Shown one piece after another: positions 1 to 7,673 of a stretch of DNA of 64,000 nucleotides. Source of the stretch: Dactylosporangium fulvum (GTDB lineage Bacteria > Actinomycetota > Actinomycetes > Mycobacteriales > Micromonosporaceae); contig NZ_CP073720.1 in the NCBI RefSeq assembly GCF_025137375.1, positions 4,674,501 to 4,738,500 on the forward strand, in the 5' to 3' direction. The notes beneath the pieces are model-generated. The model did not search any database. It was not told the DNA's origin and saw only the letters and a program-made list of their open reading frames with translations. The translations under genes were made by a program, and so were the position numbers. Within the stretch, counting starts at the first letter, position 1, and every line of letters starts with the position of its first letter.

Positions 1-1
1 C

Positions 2-226
2 TTCACGCCCTTCCTGCTCGACCTCTCCGGCACCCTGGGCGTCGCCGGCACGGCGCTGCTCGCAACGGGAACCTGGATCGTGACGGTGGTCCTCGCCGAT
101 CGCATGCGCCACGCCGGCCACCGCGGACCGTTCGAAACGCTCGTCCGACGCGTCACCTACGGCCCCAGGGCGCTCGCCCGCACCTCAGACCCTGCCGGAG
201 ACGCTCGGCGCTCGACCGGACCTTGA
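2..226 (+). CDS. DUF418 family membrane protein, C-terminal fragment
   Basis: Only the last 74 codons are in the window; the gene starts upstream. The fragment has a hydrophobic helix (LGVAGTALLATGTWIVTVVL) followed by a cytoplasmic tail with GPFETLVRRVTYG. This matches the C-terminal signature of DUF418/YeiB-type membrane proteins, where a G-P-x-E-x-L-x-R-x-x-T-Y box follows the last helix. Function in this family is not well defined; some members are annotated as transporters. The assignment rests on this short tail only. Confidence 0.6.
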   Translation, partial: FTPFLLDLSGTLGVAGTALLATGTWIVTVVLADRMRHAGHRGPFETLVRRVTYGPRALARTSDPAGDARRSTGP

Positions 227-1136
227 CCATGGCTCAGGACCACGGCGCGGTGGCCTCCCGGAAGCCCACCGTGTGCGGCCGGAACGCACCACGTGCCACA
301 GACAAGGTCGTCTGACGCACCGGCAGGCCGCCGCCGATTCAAGCTGAACGGCGCTGTTGGTTCCTCAGCGAAGGGCAACTCCGCACACCATCGTCGCTGA
401 CTCGACCGAGGCGACCGTGACCGCGTTCGCGTACCGGCAACCAACCGCAAAGAGGGGAAGCGGGTTGTGATGGTCGAATACCAGCGCCGGGACGGGTCGG
501 TGTGCAACTGGGCGACTTCGTAACGGCCGGGGCTTCGTAGATCCGGTTCGGGCCGACGCGGCGACGTGCCGTGCTGCGGAAGGCGGGCGCTCCCGGCGGG
601 AGCCACCCATGTTGCCGCGTCGACCTGTGCCACTGTCTACCGTGTTCTGGGCGCCGCCGGGCGCTGATCGGCACAGATTGCCGGATACTGCACGAACGTC
701 AACCGCCAGCCGCCGATCAGTTGGCCCGTTCCGGCCCCCGCGGCGCGAGGTGCCGGCGGGCAGGGCTCCGCCAAGCCCACCCGCCGGCTGTGTGCTGACC
801 AACCCCCCGTAACCAACACACTGCCGGACGCTCGAGCAGGGATGCGGAGCCGTCCGGCACGGACGTGGCTACCCTCAAGCGCCCGCTCAAACCCGGCTCG
901 GACCGCTGCCGACCTCCATGACGACGAAGACGTAGCAGCGCTTGAGGCTCACCGCGCAGTCCACGTGGAAGAAGTCGCAGACCAACACTGTTGTGGGCGA
1001 TAGTCTGCCCAGGTCAACGACCGTCAGGACGTCTGGAACCCCGCAGGGTAGTGGCACCCCGGAGGGCATCGGCGCCGATCGACATCGGTCGCTGCTTGGG
1101 CGTGCGCCGTGTGTTGACCGACGCGGTGAGTGCGGG
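227..1136. other. gene-poor stretch with decayed DNA
   Basis: About 0.9 kb with no convincing intact gene. Short overlapping open frames occur on both strands but none shows a ribosome site together with a recognisable domain. The only recognisable content is the transposase scrap listed separately at 887-1020. Confidence 0.5.
887..1020 (-). pseudogene. integrase-core transposase fragment (middle part)
   Basis: The minus strand encodes VCDFFHVDCAVSLKRCYVF followed by VMEVGS. This is the central catalytic strand of rve-type (DDE) transposases of actinobacterial insertion sequences, where the motif reads roughly DFFHVD...L+RLYV.FVMEVG.R. The catalytic Asp of FHVD is present. The reading frame degenerates on both sides, so no intact element remains. 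It belongs to the same family as the N- and C-terminal scraps at 2313-2703. Confidence 0.6.
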
Positions 1137-1823
1137 CTATTGGCGCAGCCGCAGCACGTTCATCTGGGTCAGTTGGGCGTCTTCGAAGGCGTCCACGAGC
1201 GGCAGCTGGTAAGCAGCGACAGTCTGCATGCGGTCGCGGGGCAAATGTTCCCGGCATGGATCACCGATGAGCACCTGGGCGCCGCGCGCCGCAACGCGTT
1301 CCAGGAAGGCCAGAACACGCTGAGCCATGAGCCCGGTGTAGAAGATGTCGCCAGCCAGGACCGTTTCGGCGTCACCGCCGTCCCCGTCGAGCAGGTCCGC
1401 GAGACATTCGGTAACGGGTACAGCGTTGACTTTCGCATTGAGTGTGATCGCGGCGACAGCGTATGGGTCTACGTCATTTGCGGTCACAGCGGCCGCGCCA
1501 GCCTTTCCTGCCGCGATGCCGACCAACCCGGAGCCGGCAGCCAGATCCAGGACCCGCCGGCCGGCGACTACCGCCGGATGGTCCAGGACATATCGGGCGA
1601 TCGCCTTGCCGCCGGCCCACGCGGAGGACCAGAACGGAGGCGGTAGCCTCACGCCGGCCTGCGCTTCCATCCTGGCCCACCACACGATGGCGTCCTCAGC
1701 CAGATATAGCCGCACTTCGGGTACGAAGGGCACCTCGACGAGGCGGAGCCGGTCCAGGCCGGTGCCTGGCGTCGTCACCTCATGGCGTAGCTCGGCCAAC
1801 GCCTGCCCAACCCGACTCATCAT
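1137..1823 (-). CDS. class I SAM-dependent methyltransferase
   Basis: Predicted Rossmann-fold methyltransferase of about 229 residues. The SAM-binding motif I is VLDLAAGSGLVGIAAGKAGA, followed by the acidic motif II region TANDVDPYAVAA. The order and spacing resemble small lysine/nicotinamide-type methyltransferases (the PrmA/METTL20-like group), so the substrate may be a protein side chain or a small amine; this is inference. A GTG in the same frame at 1889 would add 22 residues that look non-native, so the ATG-ATG pair at 1823/1820 is preferred; neither has a strong ribosome site. Possibly monocistronic, divergent from cspA. Confidence 0.75.
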   Translation of the reverse strand: MMSRVGQALAELRHEVTTPGTGLDRLRLVEVPFVPEVRLYLAEDAIVWWARMEAQAGVRLPPPFWSSAWAGGKAIARYVLDHPAVVAGRRVLDLAAGSGLVGIAAGKAGAAAVTANDVDPYAVAAITLNAKVNAVPVTECLADLLDGDGGDAETVLAGDIFYTGLMAQRVLAFLERVAARGAQVLIGDPCREHLPRDRMQTVAAYQLPLVDAFEDAQLTQMNVLRLRQ

Positions 1824-1981
1824 TGATGAAGCATGACGGATGAACGGGGCGGATCCCGGTCTTCTGCCATTGTTGACCAGCCATGTCACCCAACAGCCGC
1901 CTGCAGGTTTCTGTCGTCACCAGTAGGGTACGTCTGCCCGCACCAATGTTGGGTAGGGCCACCAATATCCAGGAGGAACGC

Positions 1982-2185
1982 GTGGCACGCGGTACTGTGA
2001 AATGGTTCAACTCGGAAAAGGGCTTCGGCTTCATCCAGCAGGATGACGGAGGCCCTGACGTCTTCGTGCACTACTCGGCTATCGCGAGCGGTGGCTATCG
2101 TGAGCTCAACGAGGGTCAGAAGGTCGAGTTCGATGTGACACAGGGCCAGAAGGGCCCCCAAGGGGAGAACGTTCGAGTCGTCTGA
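1982..2185 (+). CDS. cspA: cold-shock protein, CspA family
   Basis: 67-residue single cold-shock domain, the standard bacterial length. RNP1 (KGFGFI) and RNP2 (VFVHY) RNA-binding motifs are intact, as is the N-terminal GTVKWFN signature. Such proteins bind single-stranded nucleic acid and act as RNA chaperones in the cytoplasm. The GTG start is fixed by a perfect AGGAGG ribosome site at 1971-1976 with 5 bases of spacing; the open frame continues upstream to 1883 but without family similarity. Confidence 0.93.
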   Translation: MARGTVKWFNSEKGFGFIQQDDGGPDVFVHYSAIASGGYRELNEGQKVEFDVTQGQKGPQGENVRVV

Positions 2186-2312
2186 CACTCGGTAAGCGTC
2201 GGAGTCCGCTGTTGTATCGAGCCATCACGCGCTCTCGGCGCCGCAAACCTTCCGCGAGTAGATTCTGGCCTGTGGGAGTCCAGAATGTCGTTGAGTGCGC
2301 TGAGCTGCAGCT

Positions 2313-2703
2313 TTACGCGGCTCGCTCGTATTCACTGATCAGGCCTTCGAGAACCAGCTGACGGGTGATCCGCTGCTGAGTGAGATCGACGACGGGACGC
2401 TGGGTACGGGGCGGGGGCAGTTCGAGGGAGCTATGTGGGCGCCAGCCGTTGTAATGCCGCACGTGCCGGCCGAGGACGTGGCGCAGGTGGCGCTCACCGA
2501 CGACCGGTCGATTAGGCGGCGGTGCCGGGCCAGCACCGTCGCTGGGTGACCAGCCGATGCCGACGCAGCGGGGCCAGCAGTCGGTGGATCAACCCGGCCG
2601 GCAGGATCCGGTCGGACCGGTCTGACCGCGGTTTCGGGTTGGTCCGCCGTAGCACCAGCAGTTCTGCGTGCAGGCTCGCGCGGCTATGGGCGAGGAGGGC
2701 CAG
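2313..2703 (-). pseudogene. integrase-core transposase with large internal deletion
   Basis: Read on the minus strand, the first part encodes LALLAHSRASLHAELLVLRR then NPKPR, the N-terminal signature of a common actinobacterial rve-type transposase. The last part encodes GERHLRHVLGRHVRHYNGW and, after RPHSSLELPPP, ends with EGLISEYERAA and a TAA stop, the family's conserved C-terminus. The whole catalytic middle is missing and the frame changes near 2520. This is a dead insertion sequence remnant. Confidence 0.75.
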
Positions 2704-2789
2704 ATCCGGCAGAACACGAGGTATCCCCGCCGTTGATCACTCTCCAGGGATAGCAGTGAAAGTCACCACTTTTCCCTGCTCAACGAGCA

Positions 2790-2960
2790 TGCTGGAGTTA
2801 TAGCTCCCCACAGGGCTACATCGCAACCGAGCTCGGTGGCCACGACAACAGCCGTGGCCGCCCGGTCGAGATCAGCGCACGCAACATCGTCCGCATGGCC
2901 ACCATTGGCCCCGATGGCCCCACGGGAACCTTCCAGGAAGACGACGGCGAACTGGGTTGA
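2790..2960 (+). pseudogene. short-chain dehydrogenase (SDR) C-terminal remnant
   Basis: An open stretch ending in TGA at 2958-2960 encodes GYIATELGGHDNSRGRPVEI followed by a segment with ATIGPDGPTGTFQEDD. This is the C-terminal part of classical SDR oxidoreductases (PGYIATDL... then DGPTGGFF.D). The Rossmann NAD-binding half and the YxxxK active site are absent, so it is a non-functional tail, probably cut by the neighbouring insertion sequence. Confidence 0.6.
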
Positions 2961-3083
2961 TAACACCGATCATCCACATGGCTGAGCCAAACAGCTCCGA
3001 CGCGTCGGCCCGACGCCAAGACCACGGTCCTCAGGAAGCTTTCAAGCGGAACGAACCGGCGGTGTCGCCGGTCAGCCGGACGG

Positions 3084-3356
3084 CTACATTACGGTGAACT
3101 CGATCTGCCCCTCGTTGTCGGCACCGGCGTCCAGCGTCTTGTCGTCGAGCACCTCGGTGGCCGTCTGGTCCAGGAACAGCCGGGCGCCGGACGCCTCCAC
3201 GACCGCGTCGCCCTGTGCCGGGCTGGGCGCCAGGCTCAGCCGCAGCGACCCGCGGGTTTCGTCGGCGGCGATGCGCAGGCCGCCGCCCTCCGGTGCACCA
3301 GGCTGGGCGGTGAGGCTCTGGATGGCTATCACTGCGTTGTCGGTCAGCAAAACCAT
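3084..3356 (-). CDS. HesB/IscA-like protein lacking cysteines
   Basis: 90-residue protein of the HesB/YadR iron-sulfur biosynthesis fold: N-terminal LLTDNAVIAIQSL helix, then GLRIAAD..., a strand LRLSLAPSP, and the FLDQTATEVLDDKTLDA segment. True A-type carriers bind Fe-S with three cysteines, but this protein has none, so cluster transfer is unlikely. Many actinobacteria carry such cysteine-free paralogues of unknown role. The ATG at 3356 is chosen because the family fold starts there and GGAGGAG lies about a dozen bases upstream; the frame stays open to 3419. Confidence 0.8.
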   Translation of the reverse strand: MVLLTDNAVIAIQSLTAQPGAPEGGGLRIAADETRGSLRLSLAPSPAQGDAVVEASGARLFLDQTATEVLDDKTLDAGADNEGQIEFTVM

Positions 3357-3942
3357 GACAAAAGTCGCTCCTCCAGATTTGGCAGCAATGCGAGGCACAG
3401 CGCCGCGGCTGTGCAGCAAGCCCGCCGTGCGGGGCCGCGGATGTGATGGCGGCCAGCCCTACCAGCCCAGACTTGCGCGGATTGCCGGATGTGTCAAACG
3501 CGGGTGCGAGTGAACTGCGCGCACGACGAATCCGCCCGGGCTCACGACAGGCCCGGACAGGTCGGCGAACCAGGTCGTCGGCGCTGGTGATCTCCCAGAG
3601 CGGCGACCAAAGCGCCGGAAAGGGTGAGAAGAATCCGGCCCAGCCGAAGACCCCCGCACCCCACCCACGACATCACCCCAGCGGCGGCCTGATCAACTAA
3701 CTTCAGCGCCGAGGCCCAACAACTGCAGCGATTCGGCGTTGAACGACGACGGCTCTGGGGGTCCGGCGAATCTCGCCCTCCATCTGTCGTGAGCAAGCCC
3801 GCCAGGACGATCCCCGCCGAAAGCTCGCGCCATACGTAGGCGCCTGGCCTCATGCGGCGCCTCATCTACTACAACCAGCACCGTCTACATTCGACACTCA
3901 AACGGTGGGACTTCATCGCTCTTGGCGAACCGCTGCAACCGC
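3357..3942. other. intergenic stretch, mostly featureless
   Basis: About 0.6 kb between the IscA-like gene and the convergently placed end of the histidine kinase gene. Small open frames on both strands show no family resemblance or ribosome site. Near its right end lies a short transposase-like scrap (3850-3903). Confidence 0.4.
3850..3903 (+). pseudogene. possible transposase C-terminal scrap
   Basis: Eighteen codons encode RRLIYYNQHRLHSTLKRW, which resembles the C-terminal FYN..RLHSTLGY box of IS3-type integrase transposases. There is no catalytic region nearby. The match is short and could be chance. Confidence 0.3.
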
Positions 3943-5454
3943 TCACTCATCGACATCTGGCAGCGCAGCGTCAAACCGTCCGGAGTCGATGTCGGTCGGG
4001 AACATGATGCACAGTGACGTCGCCCGACCTGCCGGACGTGAGATCTGCAGGCGTCCGCCGTGTGCCTCCACCCAGTCGGTGAGGTCTACGAGCTCCGTGC
4101 CGAGGGCCAGGTCGGCTTCCCCGACACCGTCGTCGCGGACCGAGACCGCGAGGAGTTCGCGCCCGGCCGCGCGGTCGACGGTGATGTCGACGTCGACGTT
4201 GATCGAGGAAGCGTGCGCGTCCTCGGCCGCGTTCGCGAGCACCTCGCATACGGCGTCGTACGCGGCCACCTCGACGCTGCGGGGCAGCCGGCGCTCGGGA
4301 CCCGGGCTGACCGTTACCGGGACGGTCGAGCGTCGCGCGAGCGCCTTGAGCGCAGGCATGAGCCCGGCCTGGGTGAGGATGGCCGGGTGGATGCCGCGTG
4401 TGATCTCTTGCAGCACCGTGAAGACGTTCGTCAGGCCTTCGGTCGTACGGCAGAGCCGCGCCTTGAGTTCGTCGAGTTCGTCCGGCACCATCGCCTCCGC
4501 CGCACGAAGCTCCAGGCCGAGCGACACCAGACGCTGCTGGACAACGTCGTGGACGCCGTGTTCGAAGCGGCGGCGGCCCTCCTCGACGCCGCGGACGATC
4601 CGGGCACGTGACGCGCCGCTCTCGATGTTCGCCACCGCGGTGGCCACGCCCTCGGCGAACTGTGCCAGCCGCTCCTCGGCGCCGGGTGGTGGTGGCTCCC
4701 AGCGGGACCACAGCACCACCAGGGAGCCCCACAGGCGGCCACCCACCGTGATCGGCGCGGCGACCGACGAGTTGAAGCCTTCGCGGCGCGCCAGGTCGGC
4801 GAAGGCACCGGGACGATCGTCATAGCTGTCGACCCTGGCCGGGCGGGAGGCACGCAGCACCGGCTCCGTGACGTCGCCTTCGACCTGGAGTCGCCGACCC
4901 AGCCAGGTCTCGGTGCCGGGTTTGCCGTACCCGGCGAGGACGGTGACGGTGCCAGCGGACTCATAGCGCATCAGCCTGGTGGCGTCCGCGTCTAGCAGCG
5001 CGGCGGCCTCGGCGACGACCCCAGCGAGCACATCGGCTGGCGGCGCACCGGACGCGACGAGCACCGCCACCCGTCGCAGACCCGCCTGTTCCGTCGTGAG
5101 GTTGTGCAGTTCGTCGCGGCTCGTCCGCAGGGACTCGGCCATCGCCTTGTACTCGGTCGCGACTGTCAGCAACGTCTCCAGTTGGGGCACCACGCGCTCG
5201 CGGAGGCGCTGCATGGTCGGCCCGGGCAGGTCGGCAGGAACGAGGAGAGTGCCGGGCTGCGAGCAGTACCGCAGCGGCAACGCAACCCAGCGCTCGTCGC
5301 CCGGGACGCTGTCGAACTTGATCGCGGCGAACGGCAGCCGCAGCTCCTGCGCCAGGCGGCGCGAAACCTCCGGCAGCACCAACCGCAGATCGTCCGCGCA
5401 CAGCATGAGGCGGCTCAGCGCGGCAAGGAAGTCGGCCTCCTGGTATGCCTCCAT
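3943..5454 (-). CDS. GAF-domain sensor histidine kinase (NarL-type)
   Basis: 503-residue soluble kinase with no transmembrane segment. An N-terminal region (about 1-100) is followed by a GAF sensor domain (about 126-278), a HisKA_3 dimerisation helix with RRRFEHGVHDVVQQRLV (candidate phosphoacceptor His302) and an HATPase domain. ATP-binding residues are present: N-box VLANAAEDAH (Asn408) and G1 box VRDDGVG. The HisKA_3 motif differs from the usual ERDLHDGAQQ but keeps His-Asp. Such kinases phosphorylate LuxR/NarL response regulators; none is adjacent, so this one is an orphan. The signal sensed cannot be read from sequence. Confidence 0.88.
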   Translation of the reverse strand: MEAYQEADFLAALSRLMLCADDLRLVLPEVSRRLAQELRLPFAAIKFDSVPGDERWVALPLRYCSQPGTLLVPADLPGPTMQRLRERVVPQLETLLTVATEYKAMAESLRTSRDELHNLTTEQAGLRRVAVLVASGAPPADVLAGVVAEAAALLDADATRLMRYESAGTVTVLAGYGKPGTETWLGRRLQVEGDVTEPVLRASRPARVDSYDDRPGAFADLARREGFNSSVAAPITVGGRLWGSLVVLWSRWEPPPPGAEERLAQFAEGVATAVANIESGASRARIVRGVEEGRRRFEHGVHDVVQQRLVSLGLELRAAEAMVPDELDELKARLCRTTEGLTNVFTVLQEITRGIHPAILTQAGLMPALKALARRSTVPVTVSPGPERRLPRSVEVAAYDAVCEVLANAAEDAHASSINVDVDITVDRAAGRELLAVSVRDDGVGEADLALGTELVDLTDWVEAHGGRLQISRPAGRATSLCIMFPTDIDSGRFDAALPDVDE

Positions 5455-5751
5455 CAGCGGTCCTTTTGCCGACCGGACGTATCGGCGCCCACCTTATGCC
5501 GGTCACCGGTGACCACCGGGTGAGGCGCCGGGTGACCGACCGACCGGTCGACCGGCCCGACCCCGTGGTCGCCCACGGCGTGGGGATGGCGTTCCCCGGT
5601 ACAGGCCAATCTCCGGCGTAGTTGGCCAACTGCCGCCCAGTTCCTGGAATGTGATGCCGACGTCGCGGCTATGGCTGCCAGCCCGAAGTCCCGAGCCTTG
5701 TTGGGCGCCGATCGCGGTGGGTCCGGTGGAACCACCGTGACCTGGGACCTT

Positions 5752-6381
5752 TCAACCTCTGAAGTGCCCCCGCGTGCCGCTGGCCGCAGTGGCCGCGCCA
5801 TCCCTGGCCAGCAGGCCCTCCATCATCAGGGTCAGGTAACGGTCGGTGAGGTCGGCCGACCCGAACGCCTGCCTGGCCGCCCAGGCCATCGCGTTGGCGA
5901 TGGCCAGCAGTTCGCCCGCGTTCAGGTCGCGGCGTACCTGGCCGGCCCGCTGGGCCCGTGCCAGCAGGTCGGTCGCCGCAGTACGGAGGCCCTCGCATGA
6001 GGCGTGCAGGCGCGACCCTGGGTCATGCAGCGCCTCCATGACCGAGGCGGGGAGACCTTCGTACCGAGTTGAGGCGATCCCCAATCGGCGCAACCAGGTG
6101 GCCAGCGCATTGCCGGGGTCGGGTGCGTCGAGCAACTCCGCCGCCTCGGCGCGCAGCGCTTCGAAGCCCTGTCCGAGCAGCGCCTCCAGCAGCGCCTCCC
6201 GGGTGGGGAAATGCCGGTACAGCGTACCGATGCCCACCCCGGCGTGGCGGGCAACCTCCCGTAGTGAGGCGTCGGTCCCCTGCTCGGTGAAGATGGCCCG
6301 GGCGGCGGCGATCAGCTGGTCGTAGTTGCGCCGGGCGTCACTGCGCATTGAGTCCCCGGCGGGCTTGGCGGTCGCGTCCAT
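5752..6381 (-). CDS. TetR/AcrR family transcriptional regulator
   Basis: About 209 residues. The N-terminal HTH is typical: ARRNYDQLIAAARAIFTEQG, LREVARHAGVGIGTLYRHFPTREALLEA. The C-terminal ligand domain is mainly helical. The in-frame ATG at 6381 is used since GGAGG lies about 11 bases upstream and further upstream codons fall inside the putative operator DNA; 6348 and 6402 are alternatives. It is divergent from the crotonase gene at 6506, with two palindromes in the shared region, so it probably represses that gene and itself. Confidence 0.9.
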   Translation of the reverse strand: MDATAKPAGDSMRSDARRNYDQLIAAARAIFTEQGTDASLREVARHAGVGIGTLYRHFPTREALLEALLGQGFEALRAEAAELLDAPDPGNALATWLRRLGIASTRYEGLPASVMEALHDPGSRLHASCEGLRTAATDLLARAQRAGQVRRDLNAGELLAIANAMAWAARQAFGSADLTDRYLTLMMEGLLARDGAATAASGTRGHFRG

Positions 6382-6420
6382 CACCTCGACATCCTCCAAC
6401 ATCAACAGAAATTGCCAACC

Positions 6421-6455
6421 GGAGCAGTGCTCTGTATATTCGGAGCAGCGCTCCG
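6421..6455. promoter_or_regulatory. paired palindromic operators in the TetR/crotonase divergent promoter
   Basis: Two related inverted repeats: GAGC-AGT-GCTC at 6422-6432 and CGGAGC-AGC-GCTCCG at 6441-6455. Their centres (6427 and 6448) are 21 bp apart, two helical turns, so two dimers could bind the same face. They lie in the short gap between the divergent genes with the AT-rich TGTATATT between them. Binding by the adjacent TetR protein is inference from position and symmetry. Confidence 0.65.
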
Positions 6456-6505
6456 GTTCATCCTCGGAGCTTACTCCCGTGACTCTGCCATCGAAGGTGG
6501 CCACC

Positions 6506-7375
6506 ATGCCCAAGGAACTCGACGAGTGGCACGCCCGTTCGGGCGGCTACGTCCCGCGCCCCCGCTTCGAGAAGTACGCCGAGAAGTACGCCGACTACTT
6601 CGCGATGCGACGCCGTGACGGCATCATCGAGCTGCGGATGCACACGGACGACGGACCCGCCCAGTTCAATTTCGCGGTGCACAACGCTTGGGGCCAGGCC
6701 TGGCAGGAGATCGGCAACGACCCGGACAACGAGGTGCTGATCCTCACCGGAACCGGTGACCACTGGCTCGCCCTGCCATCCGCCCCCGCTCAGGCCAGCG
6801 GCAGCGAGGGCAGCGGCGACGCGGGCGAGGAGACCCGCAAGCTGATGCGCGAGGCACGCCCGAAGGACTTCGCCTACGAACACACCTACTACGACGCGGT
6901 CAAGCTGCTGGAGAACTTCGTCTTCGGGATCGACATCCCGACGATCGCCGCGATCAACGGACCGAGCATCGCGCACACCGAGTTCGCGCTGCTATGCGAC
7001 ATCACCCTGGCCGCCGAGACCGCCACCATCATTGATCCCCACTTGCCCGCCGGGGTCGCCCCGGGAGACGGCCAACAGCTGACGCTGCAGGAACTGATCG
7101 GCACCAAGCGGGCCGCGTACCACCTCTACACCGGCGAGCCGATCGGGGCACACCAGGCGCTGGACCTCGGCCTGGTCAACGAGGTGCTGCCGGCCGACCA
7201 GCTGCTACCGCGGGCCTGGGAGATCGCCGAGAGCATCATGAGAAGCCCACGCTCGGCCCGGCGCCTCACCCACGCCATCGTGCAGCGGCCCTGGAAGCGC
7301 CGACTGGTCGACGACCTGGGCTTCGGTGTCGCCCACGAAATGTTCGGCATCTCCGCCGACCGGCTCCGCGGCTGA
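6506..7375 (+). CDS. crotonase-superfamily hydrolase, 6-oxocamphor hydrolase-like
   Basis: 289-residue enoyl-CoA hydratase/isomerase-fold protein. The core has ILTGTGDHW, then IPTIAAINGPSIAHTEFALL and CDITLAAETAT, then HLPAGVAPGDG and a C-terminal ALDLGLVNEVLPADQLL helix. The NGP...H...D arrangement with a P-x-G-x-x-PGDG loop resembles beta-diketone hydrolases such as 6-oxocamphor hydrolase more than CoA-dependent hydratases. His157 and Asp165 lie near where that enzyme has its active His/Asp pair (from memory of the family). The ATG is supported by GAAGGTGG just upstream; the frame extends to 6326 without similarity. Likely under control of the divergent TetR protein. Retro-Claisen cleavage of a cyclic diketone is plausible but unproven. 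Confidence 0.75.
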   Translation: MPKELDEWHARSGGYVPRPRFEKYAEKYADYFAMRRRDGIIELRMHTDDGPAQFNFAVHNAWGQAWQEIGNDPDNEVLILTGTGDHWLALPSAPAQASGSEGSGDAGEETRKLMREARPKDFAYEHTYYDAVKLLENFVFGIDIPTIAAINGPSIAHTEFALLCDITLAAETATIIDPHLPAGVAPGDGQQLTLQELIGTKRAAYHLYTGEPIGAHQALDLGLVNEVLPADQLLPRAWEIAESIMRSPRSARRLTHAIVQRPWKRRLVDDLGFGVAHEMFGISADRLRG

Positions 7376-7384
7376 CGCGAGGTC

Positions 7385-7466
7385 CAGTGGCGGCGCCCAG
7401 GCCCAAGATCGACGCGACGTGGCGCTTCACGGTGTTCGGAGACAGGTGCAGAAAGCCGACCGTCAT
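7385..7466 (-). pseudogene. LuxR-type HTH fragment
   Basis: The minus strand encodes HLSPNTVKRHVASIL followed by GLGAATG, the recognition-helix half of a LuxR/GerE DNA-binding domain (LSPxTVKxHVxxIL.KLGA). No intact receiver or upstream HTH half is seen in frame. It looks like the broken end of a deleted regulator. Confidence 0.45.
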
Positions 7467-7631
7467 GGCCCGTCTGGATGACGCCGAATCCTGGACGCTC
7501 GGAATACGTGGCCCGGGTCGGCCCGATCCGGGACGAATTAGCCCTGAGGACCACACCGTGTCACGAACGATCCAGGTTAGGCGTCAGCGGCTCAAGGGTA
7601 GGCAGACCGGCCGAAGAGGGAGGTGCACCGG

Positions 7632-7673
7632 ATGACCGTTCCGCCGATATCAGTACAGCCGATGTCGATGTGA
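7632..7673 (+). CDS. short leader ORF upstream of the ferredoxin reductase gene
   Basis: An ATG preceded by a strong GAGGGAGG ribosome site opens a 13-codon frame, MTVPPISVQPMSM, whose TGA overlaps the proposed GTG start of the reductase (GTGA at 7670-7673). The main gene has no ribosome site of its own, so this may be a translational coupling leader. Alternatively a sequence error hides the true start of the reductase here. Confidence 0.4.
   Translation: MTVPPISVQPMSM

Larger units (their letters stand above)
2186..3083. other. gene graveyard between cspA and the IscA-like gene
   Basis: Nearly 0.9 kb without an intact gene. It contains a deleted transposase (2313-2703, minus) and the tail of a short-chain dehydrogenase (2790-2960, plus), both listed separately. 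The remainder holds nothing recognisable. Confidence 0.55.
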
